Below, piece after piece: positions 23,445 through 34,177 of a stretch of 64,000 bases of DNA; position 1 is the first letter of the stretch; each line of letters starts with the position of its first letter. Position numbers and translations under genes: made by a program. Below the pieces are notes generated by a model. The model made no database searches. It was given only the letters and a program-made list of their open reading frames with translations, and was not told where the DNA came from. Source of the DNA: an uncultured Pelagibacteraceae bacterium (GTDB lineage: Bacteria > Pseudomonadota > Alphaproteobacteria > Pelagibacterales > Pelagibacteraceae); the NCBI GenBank assembly GCA_902550805.1, contig CACDAL010000006.1:1-64000 (forward strand). Reading direction: 5' to 3'.

Positions 23445-23600
23445 TACGGGAGAGACTACTTAATGTAGCGCCGAAGGAGCAACCACCCCGGAAACTCTCA
23501 GGCAAAAGGACCGTACATATTAACTCTGGAAAGAGAATTATTCTCGCCGAAGGAGCAAATCTCTCAGGCAAAAGGACAGAGGGGGTGAATTGAGAGTTAA
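23445..23600 (+). ncRNA. Tandem glycine riboswitch upstream of gcvT
   Basis: Two aptamers each with GCCGAAGGAGCAA ... CTCTCAGGCAAAAGGAC signatures, followed by gcvT. Confidence 0.96.
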
Positions 23601-23601
23601 T

Positions 23602-24708
23602 ATGGAATCTAAAAAAACATCTTTATTTAATCTTCATCAAAAACATGAAGCAAAATTTGTTGAATTTGCAGGATATAAAATGCCCATTCAATATAAAGAT
23701 GGAATTATTCAAGAACACAAATTTACTAGAACAAAATCAGGCATATTTGATGTCTCCCATATGGGGCAATTATTTATCCGTGGCAAGGAAGATTTAACTA
23801 AAAGTTTAGAAAAATTATTCCCATTAGATTTAAAAAAATTAAATTTAGATCAAAGCAAATATTCTTTTTTAATGAATGATGAAGCTGGTATTTATGATGA
23901 TTTAATTATTACTAAAATTAAAGAAGGATATTTAATTATTTTAAATGCAGCGTGTAAAAATCAAGATTATAAAATTATTGAGGAAAAATTGGACAATAAT
24001 TATGAAATGAATTTAAGTGAAAATTTATCATTAATTGCAATCCAGGGACCTGATGCAAAAAACGTTCTTGAAAAAGTAATACCAAATTCAAATAAACTTA
24101 AATTTATGAATGGAAAAAATTTTAATTTTGAAGATAGTAGTATTTATATTACCCGATCTGGTTATACAGGAGAAGATGGGTTTGAAATTTCTATTAATAA
24201 CAATAAAACTCAGAAACTTGTGGAATTGCTGTTAGAAAATGGTTCAAAATTAATAGGTCTAGGAGCTAGGGATACGCTGAGATTAGAAGCGGGCCTATGT
24301 TTGTATGGAAATGATATAGATTTAAAAACTAGCCCAATAGAGGCAAACCTTAAGTGGGCTATAGCAAAGAGTAGAATTGAAACAGATTACCCCGGGTCAA
24401 ATATAATTAAAAATCAAATTAAAAATGGAGTAAAAAAATTAAGAGTTGGCATAAAACCTGAAACAAGAGTTATAGCAAGAGGGGAGACAAAAATTTACAA
24501 TGATCAAAATAAAGAAATTGGAAAAATTACTAGTGGAACATTTGGTCCAAGCGTAGAATGTTCAATAGCTATGGGATATGTGGAAAATACTTATTGTTCC
24601 ATAGATACAAAAATTTTTTTGGAAGTAAGAGGAAAAAAAGTGCCAGCGAATATTTGTAATTTGCCATTTTATAAAAAAAATTATTTAAAAGGAGAGATAA
24701 ATGTCTGA
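23602..24708 (+). CDS. gcvT: Glycine cleavage system T protein (aminomethyltransferase)
   Basis: [38 protein letters not shown] at 23602 preferred over upstream TTG. Confidence 0.95.
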   Translation: MESKKTSLFNLHQKHEAKFVEFAGYKMPIQYKDGIIQEHKFTRTKSGIFDVSHMGQLFIRGKEDLTKSLEKLFPLDLKKLNLDQSKYSFLMNDEAGIYDDLIITKIKEGYLIILNAACKNQDYKIIEEKLDNNYEMNLSENLSLIAIQGPDAKNVLEKVIPNSNKLKFMNGKNFNFEDSSIYITRSGYTGEDGFEISINNNKTQKLVELLLENGSKLIGLGARDTLRLEAGLCLYGNDIDLKTSPIEANLKWAIAKSRIETDYPGSNIIKNQIKNGVKKLRVGIKPETRVIARGETKIYNDQNKEIGKITSGTFGPSVECSIAMGYVENTYCSIDTKIFLEVRGKKVPANICNLPFYKKNYLKGEINV

Positions 24709-25081
24709 AGTTAAATTTTCTAAAGAGCATGAGTGGGTCAAATTAGAAGGGGAGGTAGCAACAATTGGTATAACAAAACATGCAGCGGAAATGTTGGGTG
24801 ATATCGTATTTGTTGAGCTTCCAGAAAAAGGGTCAAATGTAGAAAAAGATGGATCGGCAGGAGTAGTTGAATCAACCAAAGCTGCAAGCGATGTTTACAC
24901 GCCTTTAAGTGGAGAATTAATTGATATAAATCAATCAATTGTTGATGATCCCTCAAAAATAAACAAAGATCCAGAAGGTGATGCGTGGTTTTTTAAACTA
25001 AAAATGAAAGATAAATCCGAAATAGGCAGTTTAATGAACAGAGAAGAATATGATAAATTTTCAAAGGAAAACTCGAGCTAA
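24701..25081 (+). CDS. gcvH: Glycine cleavage system H protein
   Basis: [30 protein letters not shown] lipoyl site. Confidence 0.96.
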   Translation: MSEVKFSKEHEWVKLEGEVATIGITKHAAEMLGDIVFVELPEKGSNVEKDGSAGVVESTKAASDVYTPLSGELIDINQSIVDDPSKINKDPEGDAWFFKLKMKDKSEIGSLMNREEYDKFSKENSS

Positions 25082-27945
25082 TGTTACATAATTCTGAAAA
25101 AGATTTTATTAAAAGGCACATAGGTCTTAAAAAAAAGGAAGAGAAGAAAATATTAAATGAAATCGGCTATAAATCATTAGATGAATTGATAACCAAAACA
25201 GTTCCAAAAAATATCTTACTAAAAGATCAACTTAATATTGGAGAATCAAATTCTGAGTACGAGGCATTAAGAAAGTTAAGACTTATTTCTAAAAAAAACC
25301 AAATTTATTCAAACTTTATTGGAATGGGTTATTACGGAACTTACACACCAAACGTAGTCGTGAGAAACATATTTGAAAATCCAGGTTGGTATACTTCATA
25401 TACTCCATACCAACCAGAAGTAGCTCAAGGAAGACTAGAGATGCTTTTAAATTTTCAGCAAATGATAATTGATTTTACTGGAATGGATATAGCTAATGCT
25501 TCTTTGTTAGATGAAGGTACTGCTGCTGCTGAAGCAATGAGTTTGAGTTATAGATTAAACACCAAGGATAGTAAACTAGTTTTTGTATCTGAGGACTGCC
25601 ATCCACAAACAATAAATGTAATTAAAACTAGAGCTGAACCGATGGGTTTAAAAATAATTATTGGCAATGATAATGAGTTAAATAAATTATCTGAAGATTT
25701 AATATGTGGTATTTTACAGTATCCTGGCACTCTAGGAGATATAAAAAATCCAAGTGAGAGTATTAGCAAAATTCATAAAAAAAATGGAAAAGCTATTTTA
25801 GCTTGCGATCTTTTAGCATTAGCAAAACTTAAAACTCCAGGAGAGTTGGGTGCAGACATTGCAATTGGAAGTTCTCAAAGATTTGGTATTCCAATGGGTT
25901 ATGGGGGACCTCATGCAGCTTTTTTTGCAACTAAAGACGAATATAAAAGATCGATGCCCGGAAGAATAATTGGTGTTTCAGTTGATAGAAATGGAAACAA
26001 GGCTTACAGATTAGCTCTTCAGACTAGAGAACAACATATTAGAAGAGATAAGGCAACAAGCAATATTTGTACAGCGCAGGCTTTGCTGGCTATAGTATCA
26101 GCTGCATATGCTATATATCATGGTCCAAAAGGAATTAGAACAATTTCTGAAAGAGTATCTCAATTAGCAAAAAATTTTGCCGATAAATTAAAACAATCTG
26201 GTTATGAGTTATATTCAGATTTTTTCTTTGATACTGTAACGATTAAGACTAAAGAAAAGACTGAACAAATATATAACAATGCACTATCTCAAAAAGTAAA
26301 TATTAGAAAAGTAAATTCTGAATTATTGGCAGTTTCATTTGATGAAAAAAAAAATGTATATAGAGCAAATCAATTGTTAAAAATATTTAATTGTGCAGAG
26401 TCTATAAAAGAAAATCCAACCGAAAGTTTGCCAAACTTACCAAAAAATTTACTAAGAACATCGAGTTATTTAGAACATCCAGTATTTAATAGCTATCATT
26501 CTGAAACTGAAATGCTTAGATATTTAAAAAAACTTGAAGACAAGGATATCGCACTTAATCGTTCAATGATTGCCTTGGGATCCTGTACAATGAAATTAAA
26601 TGCTGTTGCTGAGATGATACCAGCAAGTTGGAGAGAGTTTTCAGAACCCCATCCTTTTGTGCCAATTGAACAAATGGAAGGTTATAGAACACTTTTTACA
26701 GACTTAAAAAATTGGTTAAGATCTATCACCGGTTTTTCAGGAGTATCACTCCAACCTAATGCCGGAGCACAAGGCGAATATGCTGGTTTGATGGTGATTA
26801 GAAAATATCATCTAGAAAGAGGTGAAAAAAATAGAAATATTTGTTTAATTCCAAGTTCTGCGCACGGAACTAATCCTGCTAGCGCACAAATGGTAGGAAT
26901 GAAAATTGTTGTCATAAATTGTGATAAAGAAGGAAATGTTGATTATGAGGATTTAAAAAAGAAAACAGAAATACATTCAGAAAATTTAGGAGCTCTTATG
27001 ATTACTTATCCTTCCACACATGGAGTTTTTGAAGAAAAAATAACTGATATTTGTGAATTAATTCACAAACATGGAGGTCAAGTATATATGGATGGAGCAA
27101 ATTTAAATGCTCTAGTAGGAATAGCTAGACCTGGAAATTTTGGTCCAGATGTTTGTCATATTAATTTACATAAAACATTCTGTATTCCTCATGGAGGAGG
27201 AGGGCCAGGTATGGGCCCAATTGCCTGTAAAAGACATCTGGAAATTTATTTACCATCACATCCAGTTATTAAAGATTGTGGACCAGCTTCAGGTATAGGA
27301 GCTATTTCTGCTGCACCATGGGGAAGTTCTAGCATTTTACCTATTTCATGGATGTATATAAAAATGATGGGATCAGAAGGTTTAAAATTAGCAACGCAAA
27401 TTGCAATATTGAACGCAAATTATATTGCACATAAACTTAAAGACCATTTTCCAATATTATACAAAGGATCCAAAGGCAATGTGGCTCATGAATGTATTAT
27501 AGATATAAGAGCAATTAAAAACGAAACAGGAGTGACAGAGGAAGATATTGCAAAAAGGTTAATAGATTTTGGATTTCACGCACCCACAATGTCCTGGCCA
27601 GTTCCTGGAACCATGATGATAGAACCTACTGAAAGTGAAAGTTTAAAAGAATTAGACAGATTTTGTGACACCTTAATAAAAATTAAATCAGAAATTAATA
27701 AAATTAAGTCAGGCAAATTCGATAAAATTGATAATCCTATAAAAAATGCACCTCATACAGATTTAGAATTAGCTTCAAATGAATGGAAACATAAATATAC
27801 AAGAGAAGAGGCTGCCTACCCATCAAAATTTTTAAAATCTAATAAATTTTGGCCACCAGTTGCAAGAGTTGATAACGTTTATGGTGATAAAAATATTTTT
27901 TGTTCTTGCCCAGGCATGGATGAATTTAAAGAAGACGCCGCATAA
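25081..27945 (+). CDS. gcvP: Glycine dehydrogenase (decarboxylating), single-chain P protein
   Basis: Full-length P protein, NLHKTFCIPHGGGGPGMGPI PLP region. Confidence 0.96.
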   Translation: MLHNSEKDFIKRHIGLKKKEEKKILNEIGYKSLDELITKTVPKNILLKDQLNIGESNSEYEALRKLRLISKKNQIYSNFIGMGYYGTYTPNVVVRNIFENPGWYTSYTPYQPEVAQGRLEMLLNFQQMIIDFTGMDIANASLLDEGTAAAEAMSLSYRLNTKDSKLVFVSEDCHPQTINVIKTRAEPMGLKIIIGNDNELNKLSEDLICGILQYPGTLGDIKNPSESISKIHKKNGKAILACDLLALAKLKTPGELGADIAIGSSQRFGIPMGYGGPHAAFFATKDEYKRSMPGRIIGVSVDRNGNKAYRLALQTREQHIRRDKATSNICTAQALLAIVSAAYAIYHGPKGIRTISERVSQLAKNFADKLKQSGYELYSDFFFDTVTIKTKEKTEQIYNNALSQKVNIRKVNSELLAVSFDEKKNVYRANQLLKIFNCAESIKENPTESLPNLPKNLLRTSSYLEHPVFNSYHSETEMLRYLKKLEDKDIALNRSMIALGSCTMKLNAVAEMIPASWREFSEPHPFVPIEQMEGYRTLFTDLKNWLRSITGFSGVSLQPNAGAQGEYAGLMVIRKYHLERGEKNRNICLIPSSAHGTNPASAQMVGMKIVVINCDKEGNVDYEDLKKKTEIHSENLGALMITYPSTHGVFEEKITDICELIHKHGGQVYMDGANLNALVGIARPGNFGPDVCHINLHKTFCIPHGGGGPGMGPIACKRHLEIYLPSHPVIKDCGPASGIGAISAAPWGSSSILPISWMYIKMMGSEGLKLATQIAILNANYIAHKLKDHFPILYKGSKGNVAHECIIDIRAIKNETGVTEEDIAKRLIDFGFHAPTMSWPVPGTMMIEPTESESLKELDRFCDTLIKIKSEINKIKSGKFDKIDNPIKNAPHTDLELASNEWKHKYTREEAAYPSKFLKSNKFWPPVARVDNVYGDKNIFCSCPGMDEFKEDAA

Positions 27946-27950
27946 CATTA

Positions 27951-29189
27951 ATGAAAATTGCAGTTATTGGTTCAGGAATATCTGGTTTAAGTGCTGCTTA
28001 TTATTTATCAAAAAAACATCATGTCGATTTATTTGAAAAAGAAGATCATTTTGGAGGCCATTCTCATACGATAGATATTTTGGTAAATGAAAAAAAAATT
28101 TCTGCAGATATAGGTTTTATTGTATTTAATCATAAAACCTATCCTAATTTAATTAATTTTTTTAATGAAAATCAAATTGCTATTGAAAAAAGCGATATGT
28201 CTTTTTCAGTAAATGTTAACAATACAAATTTTGAGTACTGTGGAAAAGGCTTGAAGGGAATATTCTCTAAGAAATCAAACTTATTTAATCTTAAATTTTT
28301 AAGAATGTTTTTTGATATAGTTAGTTTTTATAAATCATGTGATAAAATCAATAATTTTGATGAAAAAATTACATTAGGAGAGTTTTTAATTAAAAAAAAA
28401 ATGTCAAAGGAATTTATTGAATATCATTTAATTCCAATGGTTTCAGCAATATGGTCAATGCCACCGTGCGAAGCTAACAAAATGCCTTTAATATTTTTTT
28501 TAAAGTTTTTTCAGAATCATGGCTTGTTTAAATTAAAAAATAGACCTCAATGGTACACAGTTTCAAATAGAAGCAAGACTTATGTAAATAAAATTTTAAC
28601 TAAAATTAGTGGAGAATATTTTAAGAATTACAAAATTAATCTAATAAAGAGAATACCTACCGGTGTACAAGTTTATTATGGAGAAAGTAATGAATTTTTT
28701 GATTATGACAAAGTCGTTTTATCAACTCATGCAGATGAAGCACTTTCTTTAATTGAAAATCCTTTAGAAAAAGAAAAGAAAATATTGTCGAATTTTAAAT
28801 ATAAGGAAAATTTAGCAATTATACATACCGATGATAAAGTTATGCCAAAAAATAAAAATGTTTGGTCATCATGGAATTCTTATGTTGATAATAGAAATTT
28901 AAAAATAAATTCTTTAACTTATTGGCTTAATCTTTTGCAAAATTTAAAATGTAGTCAAAACATTTTTTTAACGTTAAATCCATTTGTGGAAATTCCTGAA
29001 GATAAAATATTAAAAAAAGTTAAATTTACTCATCCTTATTTTGATCAAAATGCTTTAGATCAACAAAAAAATTTGAATATTTTGCAAAATAAAAAAAATA
29101 TACTATTTTGTGGAAGTTATTTTGGTTACGGTTTTCACGAAGATGGAATAAAATCATCCATTGAAATGCTTAAAACCTTAAATGATTAA
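27951..29189 (+). CDS. FAD-dependent amine oxidase/desaturase-like protein
   Basis: IAVIGSGISGLSAAYYLSKKHHVDLFEKEDHFGGHSHT dinucleotide-binding fold. Confidence 0.85.
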   Translation: MKIAVIGSGISGLSAAYYLSKKHHVDLFEKEDHFGGHSHTIDILVNEKKISADIGFIVFNHKTYPNLINFFNENQIAIEKSDMSFSVNVNNTNFEYCGKGLKGIFSKKSNLFNLKFLRMFFDIVSFYKSCDKINNFDEKITLGEFLIKKKMSKEFIEYHLIPMVSAIWSMPPCEANKMPLIFFLKFFQNHGLFKLKNRPQWYTVSNRSKTYVNKILTKISGEYFKNYKINLIKRIPTGVQVYYGESNEFFDYDKVVLSTHADEALSLIENPLEKEKKILSNFKYKENLAIIHTDDKVMPKNKNVWSSWNSYVDNRNLKINSLTYWLNLLQNLKCSQNIFLTLNPFVEIPEDKILKKVKFTHPYFDQNALDQQKNLNILQNKKNILFCGSYFGYGFHEDGIKSSIEMLKTLND

Positions 29190-29943
29190 AGATTCATTAA
29201 TTTACAATGGCAAAGTAATTCATCGACGTTTTAAACCTAAAGAACATTATTTTAAATATGATGTATTTTCGTTATTAATTAATTTAGACGAATTAGAAAA
29301 GATCCAAAATAAAATTAAAATATTTTCTTATAACAAATTTAACATTTTAAGTTTTTTTGATAAAGATCATGGTCCTAGAGATGGAACTTCTCTTAAAAAA
29401 TGGATAATTAAAAATTTAAAAGAAATAGGAATTGATGATGATAATATTCAAATTAAACTATTATGTTATCCAAGAATTTTTGGATATGTATTTAATCCAT
29501 TAAGTGTTTTTTTCATCTATGATCAAAAATCAAGATTAATATCGATCTTATATGAAGTGAAAAACACTTTTGGAGAACAACATACTTATATTTTTAAAAC
29601 TAAGGATGAAAAGACTATAACAAATAATTGTAGTAAAAAATTTCACGTTTCACCTTTTATTGAAATGGATTGTCATTACTATTTTAGAGTATTAAAACCA
29701 ACAGATAAAATTTCAGTTATAATTGATCAAAGAGATAATGATGGAAAGCTTCTTTACGCCTCTCAGGATGGAGATGCTAAAGAATTTAACGAAAAAAATT
29801 TACTAATTTCCTTTATTTCCCATCCTTTAATGACTTTTAAAATTATTACTGCAATACATTATGAAGCATTAAAACTATGGTTAAAAGGAATTAAACTTGT
29901 TAAGAAAAAATTTAAAATAAAAAATAATATATCAATTGAATAA
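29182..29943 (+). CDS. DUF1365 family protein
   Basis: YNGKVIHRRFKPKEHYFKYDVF, YPRIFGYVFNPLSVFF. Confidence 0.88.
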   Translation: MIKDSLIYNGKVIHRRFKPKEHYFKYDVFSLLINLDELEKIQNKIKIFSYNKFNILSFFDKDHGPRDGTSLKKWIIKNLKEIGIDDDNIQIKLLCYPRIFGYVFNPLSVFFIYDQKSRLISILYEVKNTFGEQHTYIFKTKDEKTITNNCSKKFHVSPFIEMDCHYYFRVLKPTDKISVIIDQRDNDGKLLYASQDGDAKEFNEKNLLISFISHPLMTFKIITAIHYEALKLWLKGIKLVKKKFKIKNNISIE

Positions 29944-29945
29944 AA

Positions 29946-31124
29946 ATGAATTTAAATAAAATTTCAGATAAAATAGTATTTAAAACTTTAAAATTTATTA
30001 AACATGGAAATATAAAACTAATTAATTATGACAATCAAAGTTATGACTTTGGTGACACTGAAGATAATTTAAAAGTTACAATAAAGATCAATAAACCTGG
30101 ATTAACCTATCAAATCATAAAAAGTGGAAGCATTGGTTTGGCTGAAGCTTATATTAGAGGCGATTTTGAAACAGATAATCTTACCAACTTAATAGAACTG
30201 ACTGCAAAAAATATAAAATTAATATACAGATTTTCAGGATTATTAGACTTTCCTTTAATCAATAATATAAAAGGTATTTTTATTAAAAATAATAAATTAA
30301 GAAGCAAGGAAAATATCGCAAAGCATTATGACCTTGGAAATGAATTTTTTGCATTATGGTTAGATCCTAGCTTAACATATTCTAGCGCCATATTTGAAAA
30401 AAAAGAATCAAACTTAGAAACAGCCCAAATGAATAAATATAAAAAATTACTTTCTTTATTACATCCAAAGCCAGGAGATAAAATTTTAGAGATAGGGTGT
30501 GGCTGGGGAGGATTTGCTGAATTCGCAGGCAAGAATTATGATATTAAAATGGATTGTATAACAATATCTCAAAAACAATTTGAATATGCTTCAAAAAGAA
30601 TCTTTGAGAACGGACTTAATGAAAAAGTCACAATTAAATTAAAAGACTATAGAGATATCGAAGACAAATATAATTCTATTGCATCAATTGAAATGATTGA
30701 AGCTGTAGGAAAAAATTATTTATCAAGTTATTTTAATACAATCAAATCCAATTTATCTGAAAATGGAAAAGCTGCAATTCAAGCAATAACAATTGATGAT
30801 AATTTATTTGAAAGATACAAAACAAAGCAAGATTTTATTCAAAAATATATTTTTCCAGGGGGTTTTTTACCATCTAAAAAAAGTTTATACAGCCTTACAT
30901 CAAGCAAAGGATTGTCAATTGAAAGATACGACTCTTATGGATTTCATTATTCAAGTACTTTAAAATTATGGAGAGACGAATTTTTAAATAAATGGGATCA
31001 AATATCTAAGCAAGGTTTTGATTTAAATTTTAAAAGAATGTGGAATTTTTATTTATCTTATTGTGAAGCTGGGTTTAAATCTAAAAATATTGATCTGATA
31101 CAATTTTCATTGCAGAACAGATAG
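29946..31124 (+). CDS. Cyclopropane-fatty-acyl-phospholipid synthase family SAM methyltransferase
   Basis: IAKHYDLGNEFFALWLDPSLTYSSAIF, ILEIGCGWGGFAEF. Confidence 0.9.
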   Translation: MNLNKISDKIVFKTLKFIKHGNIKLINYDNQSYDFGDTEDNLKVTIKINKPGLTYQIIKSGSIGLAEAYIRGDFETDNLTNLIELTAKNIKLIYRFSGLLDFPLINNIKGIFIKNNKLRSKENIAKHYDLGNEFFALWLDPSLTYSSAIFEKKESNLETAQMNKYKKLLSLLHPKPGDKILEIGCGWGGFAEFAGKNYDIKMDCITISQKQFEYASKRIFENGLNEKVTIKLKDYRDIEDKYNSIASIEMIEAVGKNYLSSYFNTIKSNLSENGKAAIQAITIDDNLFERYKTKQDFIQKYIFPGGFLPSKKSLYSLTSSKGLSIERYDSYGFHYSSTLKLWRDEFLNKWDQISKQGFDLNFKRMWNFYLSYCEAGFKSKNIDLIQFSLQNR

Positions 31125-31131
31125 TGGAAAA

Positions 31132-31680
31132 ATGAAAATTACTAAATTGATAAGCTCATTGTTATTGATAATATTTGTTGTATTTATTACAAATTCAATA
31201 TTAAAAAAAAATATGAAACCAGAAGATTTTCAAGGAACAGAGCCAGTAATTAAAATTGAAGAATATTTTGTTGGTCAAGTTAAAGCCTGGGGACTTTTGC
31301 AAAACAGAAATGGTAAAGTTACAAGGCAATTTAAAGCAGACATGTTAGGAAAATTTGAAAATGGTATCTTAACTTTAGAAGAGGACTTTTATTGGACTGA
31401 CGGAGAAAAACAAAAAAGAATTTGGAAAATAGAAAAATTAGATGAGAATAATTATAAAGGTTCAGCACCGGATGTAGTTGGAAATGCTAGAGGTTATCAA
31501 TATGGTTCTGCATTTAAGTTTGAATATGATCTTTTAGTACCTTTCAAATCAAAAAACATTAAAGTTTCTTTTGATGATTGGATTTTTAAACAAGACGAGA
31601 AAGTTGCCATAAATAGAGCAACGCTTACAAAATTTGGATTTAAAGTAGGTGAATTAACTGTATTCTTTTTAAAAAATTAG
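31132..31680 (+). CDS. DUF3833 family exported/lipoprotein-like protein
   Basis: GQVKAWGLLQNRNGKVTRQFKADMLG, DFYWTDGEKQKRIWKI. Confidence 0.8.
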   Translation: MKITKLISSLLLIIFVVFITNSILKKNMKPEDFQGTEPVIKIEEYFVGQVKAWGLLQNRNGKVTRQFKADMLGKFENGILTLEEDFYWTDGEKQKRIWKIEKLDENNYKGSAPDVVGNARGYQYGSAFKFEYDLLVPFKSKNIKVSFDDWIFKQDEKVAINRATLTKFGFKVGELTVFFLKN

Positions 31681-32429
31681 AGCTTTTGTAGTTTTGTAAG
31701 CTTCTTTATTAAATAAAAATATAATCGATTAGGTAATATTTTTAGTAATTTTAAAATTAAAGTAAGCTCTTTTGGAAAATCAATTTCAAAACTTGAACCA
31801 TTTACTAGCCCATTATAGATTTTGTCCGCGGCAAATTCTGACGTTTTTAAAAATGGCATTCTAAATTCATTCTTATCTGTCATTGGTGTTTTTATAAAAC
31901 CAGGTGAAACTAATGAAACTCTTACATTATGTCTTCCAAAATCAAAATAAAGACTTTCTGCTAAATTATTAAGTGCAGCTTTTGAAGCTCCATAGCCTGT
32001 AGAATTGGGTAAACCTCTATATCCAGCTACAGAAGAAACAATAGATATATGGCCACTATTTTTTTCTTTAAAATATTTTTCTACTACTTTAATACAATTT
32101 AAAGTACCAAAGAAATTAACTTCCATAACATTTTTCATTTGATCAATATCAATATCTTTTTCTTTTTTTGGATCCCAAGTTCCAGTAGAAAAAAAACAAA
32201 TATCAATACTTTGATATTTGTTTTTGATTTGCTCAAATATTTCTTTACACTTTTCTTTATTGGTTACATCTAATGGAAATGGAGAAATATTTTTATTTAA
32301 TTCTGAAATTTCATTCAATAAATCTTCTCTTCTAGCAGATGCGGCAACCTGCCAACCTTCATTTGCAAATTTTAATGCTAGAGCCCTTCCTATCCCGCTA
32401 CTAGCACCAGTAATCCATATATTTTTCAT
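31677..32429 (-). CDS. Short-chain dehydrogenase/reductase
   Basis: GASSGIGRALALKFA; YGASKAALNN. Confidence 0.88.
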   Translation of the reverse strand: MKNIWITGASSGIGRALALKFANEGWQVAASARREDLLNEISELNKNISPFPLDVTNKEKCKEIFEQIKNKYQSIDICFFSTGTWDPKKEKDIDIDQMKNVMEVNFFGTLNCIKVVEKYFKEKNSGHISIVSSVAGYRGLPNSTGYGASKAALNNLAESLYFDFGRHNVRVSLVSPGFIKTPMTDKNEFRMPFLKTSEFAADKIYNGLVNGSSFEIDFPKELTLILKLLKILPNRLYFYLIKKLTKLQKL

Positions 32430-32490
32430 AAATTTATTCTATCTACTTTTAAAAAAAATGTAATATTAAGGTATAATATAAAAACGATTC

Positions 32491-33594
32491 ATGGATGATA
32501 TAGTAATAGTTGGTGGAGGCATAATAGGAGCGGCAACAGCTTACTTTTTGTCTAAGGAAGGCAGAAAGGTTAAGGTAATTGAAAGAGATCCTACTTATAA
32601 ATCTGCGTCATTTCCTTTATCATTGGGCGGATTTAGAAGACAATTTTATCAAAAAGAAAACATACTTCTTGGAAAATTTGCTAGAGAATTTATTTTTCAA
32701 ATTCCTGAATTATTAAAAACAGAAAAGAATCCAAATCCAACTGCCAGCATGGTACCAAATGGATATTTATTGATGTTTGGACCAAATGATGCTGAAGAAC
32801 AATATAGAGCTTTAGAAAATCACAAAGAATGTAACGCTGAAACTAAAAATATAAAAGGTTCTGAATTAAATAAAATTTTTCCATATATTAATAATGAAGG
32901 CATTGAAACCGCAACTTATACGGACAATAAAAGCGAAGGATGGATAGATCCTTTTATGTTTCATAGCGCTCTCAAAAGCAAAGCAATAGAACTTGGATCT
33001 GAATTTATAAAGGGTGAAGTTAAAAGTTTATCGGAAATAAATGCTAAAACTATAGTGTCAGCAGCTGGTTGTTGGACAAAAGAACTTTTAGAAGATATTC
33101 CAGTAGTTCCTCAGAAGCATACAGTTTTTAGAGTTAAATGTCCCAAACACTATCCTGAAATGCCATTAACAGGAGATTTAACTACAGGCGTATATTGGAG
33201 ACCAGAAGGTAATGAATATTTGGCAGGTTCTCCAAAATCTTTATTTGATGCTGAAGATCTTGAACCAGCATGGAATGATTTTGAAGAAATGGTTTGGCCT
33301 GCTCTTGCAAAAAGGATTCCTGCATTTGAGGAGTTAAAGTTAACAGGAGGATGGGCTGGTTATTATGATTGTAATAAATTAGACAATAATGCAGTTGTAG
33401 GAAAGCATCCAAAATATGAAAATGTTTATATGGCTTCTGGATTTACTGGAAGAGGATTAATGCAAGCACCAGGAATAGGGAGAGCACTTACTGAATTGAT
33501 TACCACAGGCAGTTATCAAACAATTGATATCAGTGTTTTTGCTGTAGAAAGAGTACTGAATAGTCATGCTAGACCTGAACCTTACGTATTGTAA
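32491..33594 (+). CDS. FAD-dependent oxidoreductase (DadA/sarcosine oxidase-like)
   Basis: DIVIVGGGIIGAATAYFLSKEG; GFTGRGLMQAPGIGRALTELI. Confidence 0.85.
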   Translation: MDDIVIVGGGIIGAATAYFLSKEGRKVKVIERDPTYKSASFPLSLGGFRRQFYQKENILLGKFAREFIFQIPELLKTEKNPNPTASMVPNGYLLMFGPNDAEEQYRALENHKECNAETKNIKGSELNKIFPYINNEGIETATYTDNKSEGWIDPFMFHSALKSKAIELGSEFIKGEVKSLSEINAKTIVSAAGCWTKELLEDIPVVPQKHTVFRVKCPKHYPEMPLTGDLTTGVYWRPEGNEYLAGSPKSLFDAEDLEPAWNDFEEMVWPALAKRIPAFEELKLTGGWAGYYDCNKLDNNAVVGKHPKYENVYMASGFTGRGLMQAPGIGRALTELITTGSYQTIDISVFAVERVLNSHARPEPYVL

Positions 33595-33598
33595 TTTT

Positions 33599-34177
33599 TT
33601 AAGAACCCCAAATATTATTTAATATTTTTTCTCTTTTACAAGCCTTTTTGTATCTTAAATAATTTAAAAAATATTCTTGATAATAATCTTGATGTTTGTC
33701 TTCTGCTTTATAAAAAATTTCAAATTTTTTTACATATGTAACAACTTTTTTTTCAAATTTTTTTTCAAATTTTTTTATATATTTTTCTATTAAATCTTTC
33801 TGATGTTTGTCTTCATAAAACGCAACAGATCTATAACTATATCCTTTATCACAAAATTGACCATAAGCATCAAATGGATCAATATTAATCCAAAAATTTT
33901 TTAATAATTCTTCATAGGAAATTTTTTCTTTATCATAAATTATTTCGACAACTTCAAAATGTCCTGTATCACCATAAGTAACTTCTCTATATGTTGGATT
34001 TGCAGTTATACCTCCAGAATAACCTGAAATAACTTCTTTAACTCCTTTAAGATTTTCAAATGACTCTTCCATGCACCAAAAACATCCACCAGCAAAATAA
34101 GCCTTAGATAAATTTTGAGCTTTTAAAATTGTTGATGAATTAAATAAAATTAAAAAAATAAAAATAAAAAATTTCAT
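33599..34177 (-). CDS. msrA: Peptide-methionine (S)-S-oxide reductase, exported
   Basis: AYFAGGCFWCMEESFENLKGV; signal peptide. Confidence 0.93.
   Translation of the reverse strand: MKFFIFIFLILFNSSTILKAQNLSKAYFAGGCFWCMEESFENLKGVKEVISGYSGGITANPTYREVTYGDTGHFEVVEIIYDKEKISYEELLKNFWINIDPFDAYGQFCDKGYSYRSVAFYEDKHQKDLIEKYIKKFEKKFEKKVVTYVKKFEIFYKAEDKHQDYYQEYFLNYLRYKKACKREKILNNIWGS

Noticed and set aside
33735-33785. Repeated aaattttttttc units in msrA
   Set aside because: They encode a KKFEKKFEKK segment in frame; explained by AT-biased codon use rather than a functional repeat.
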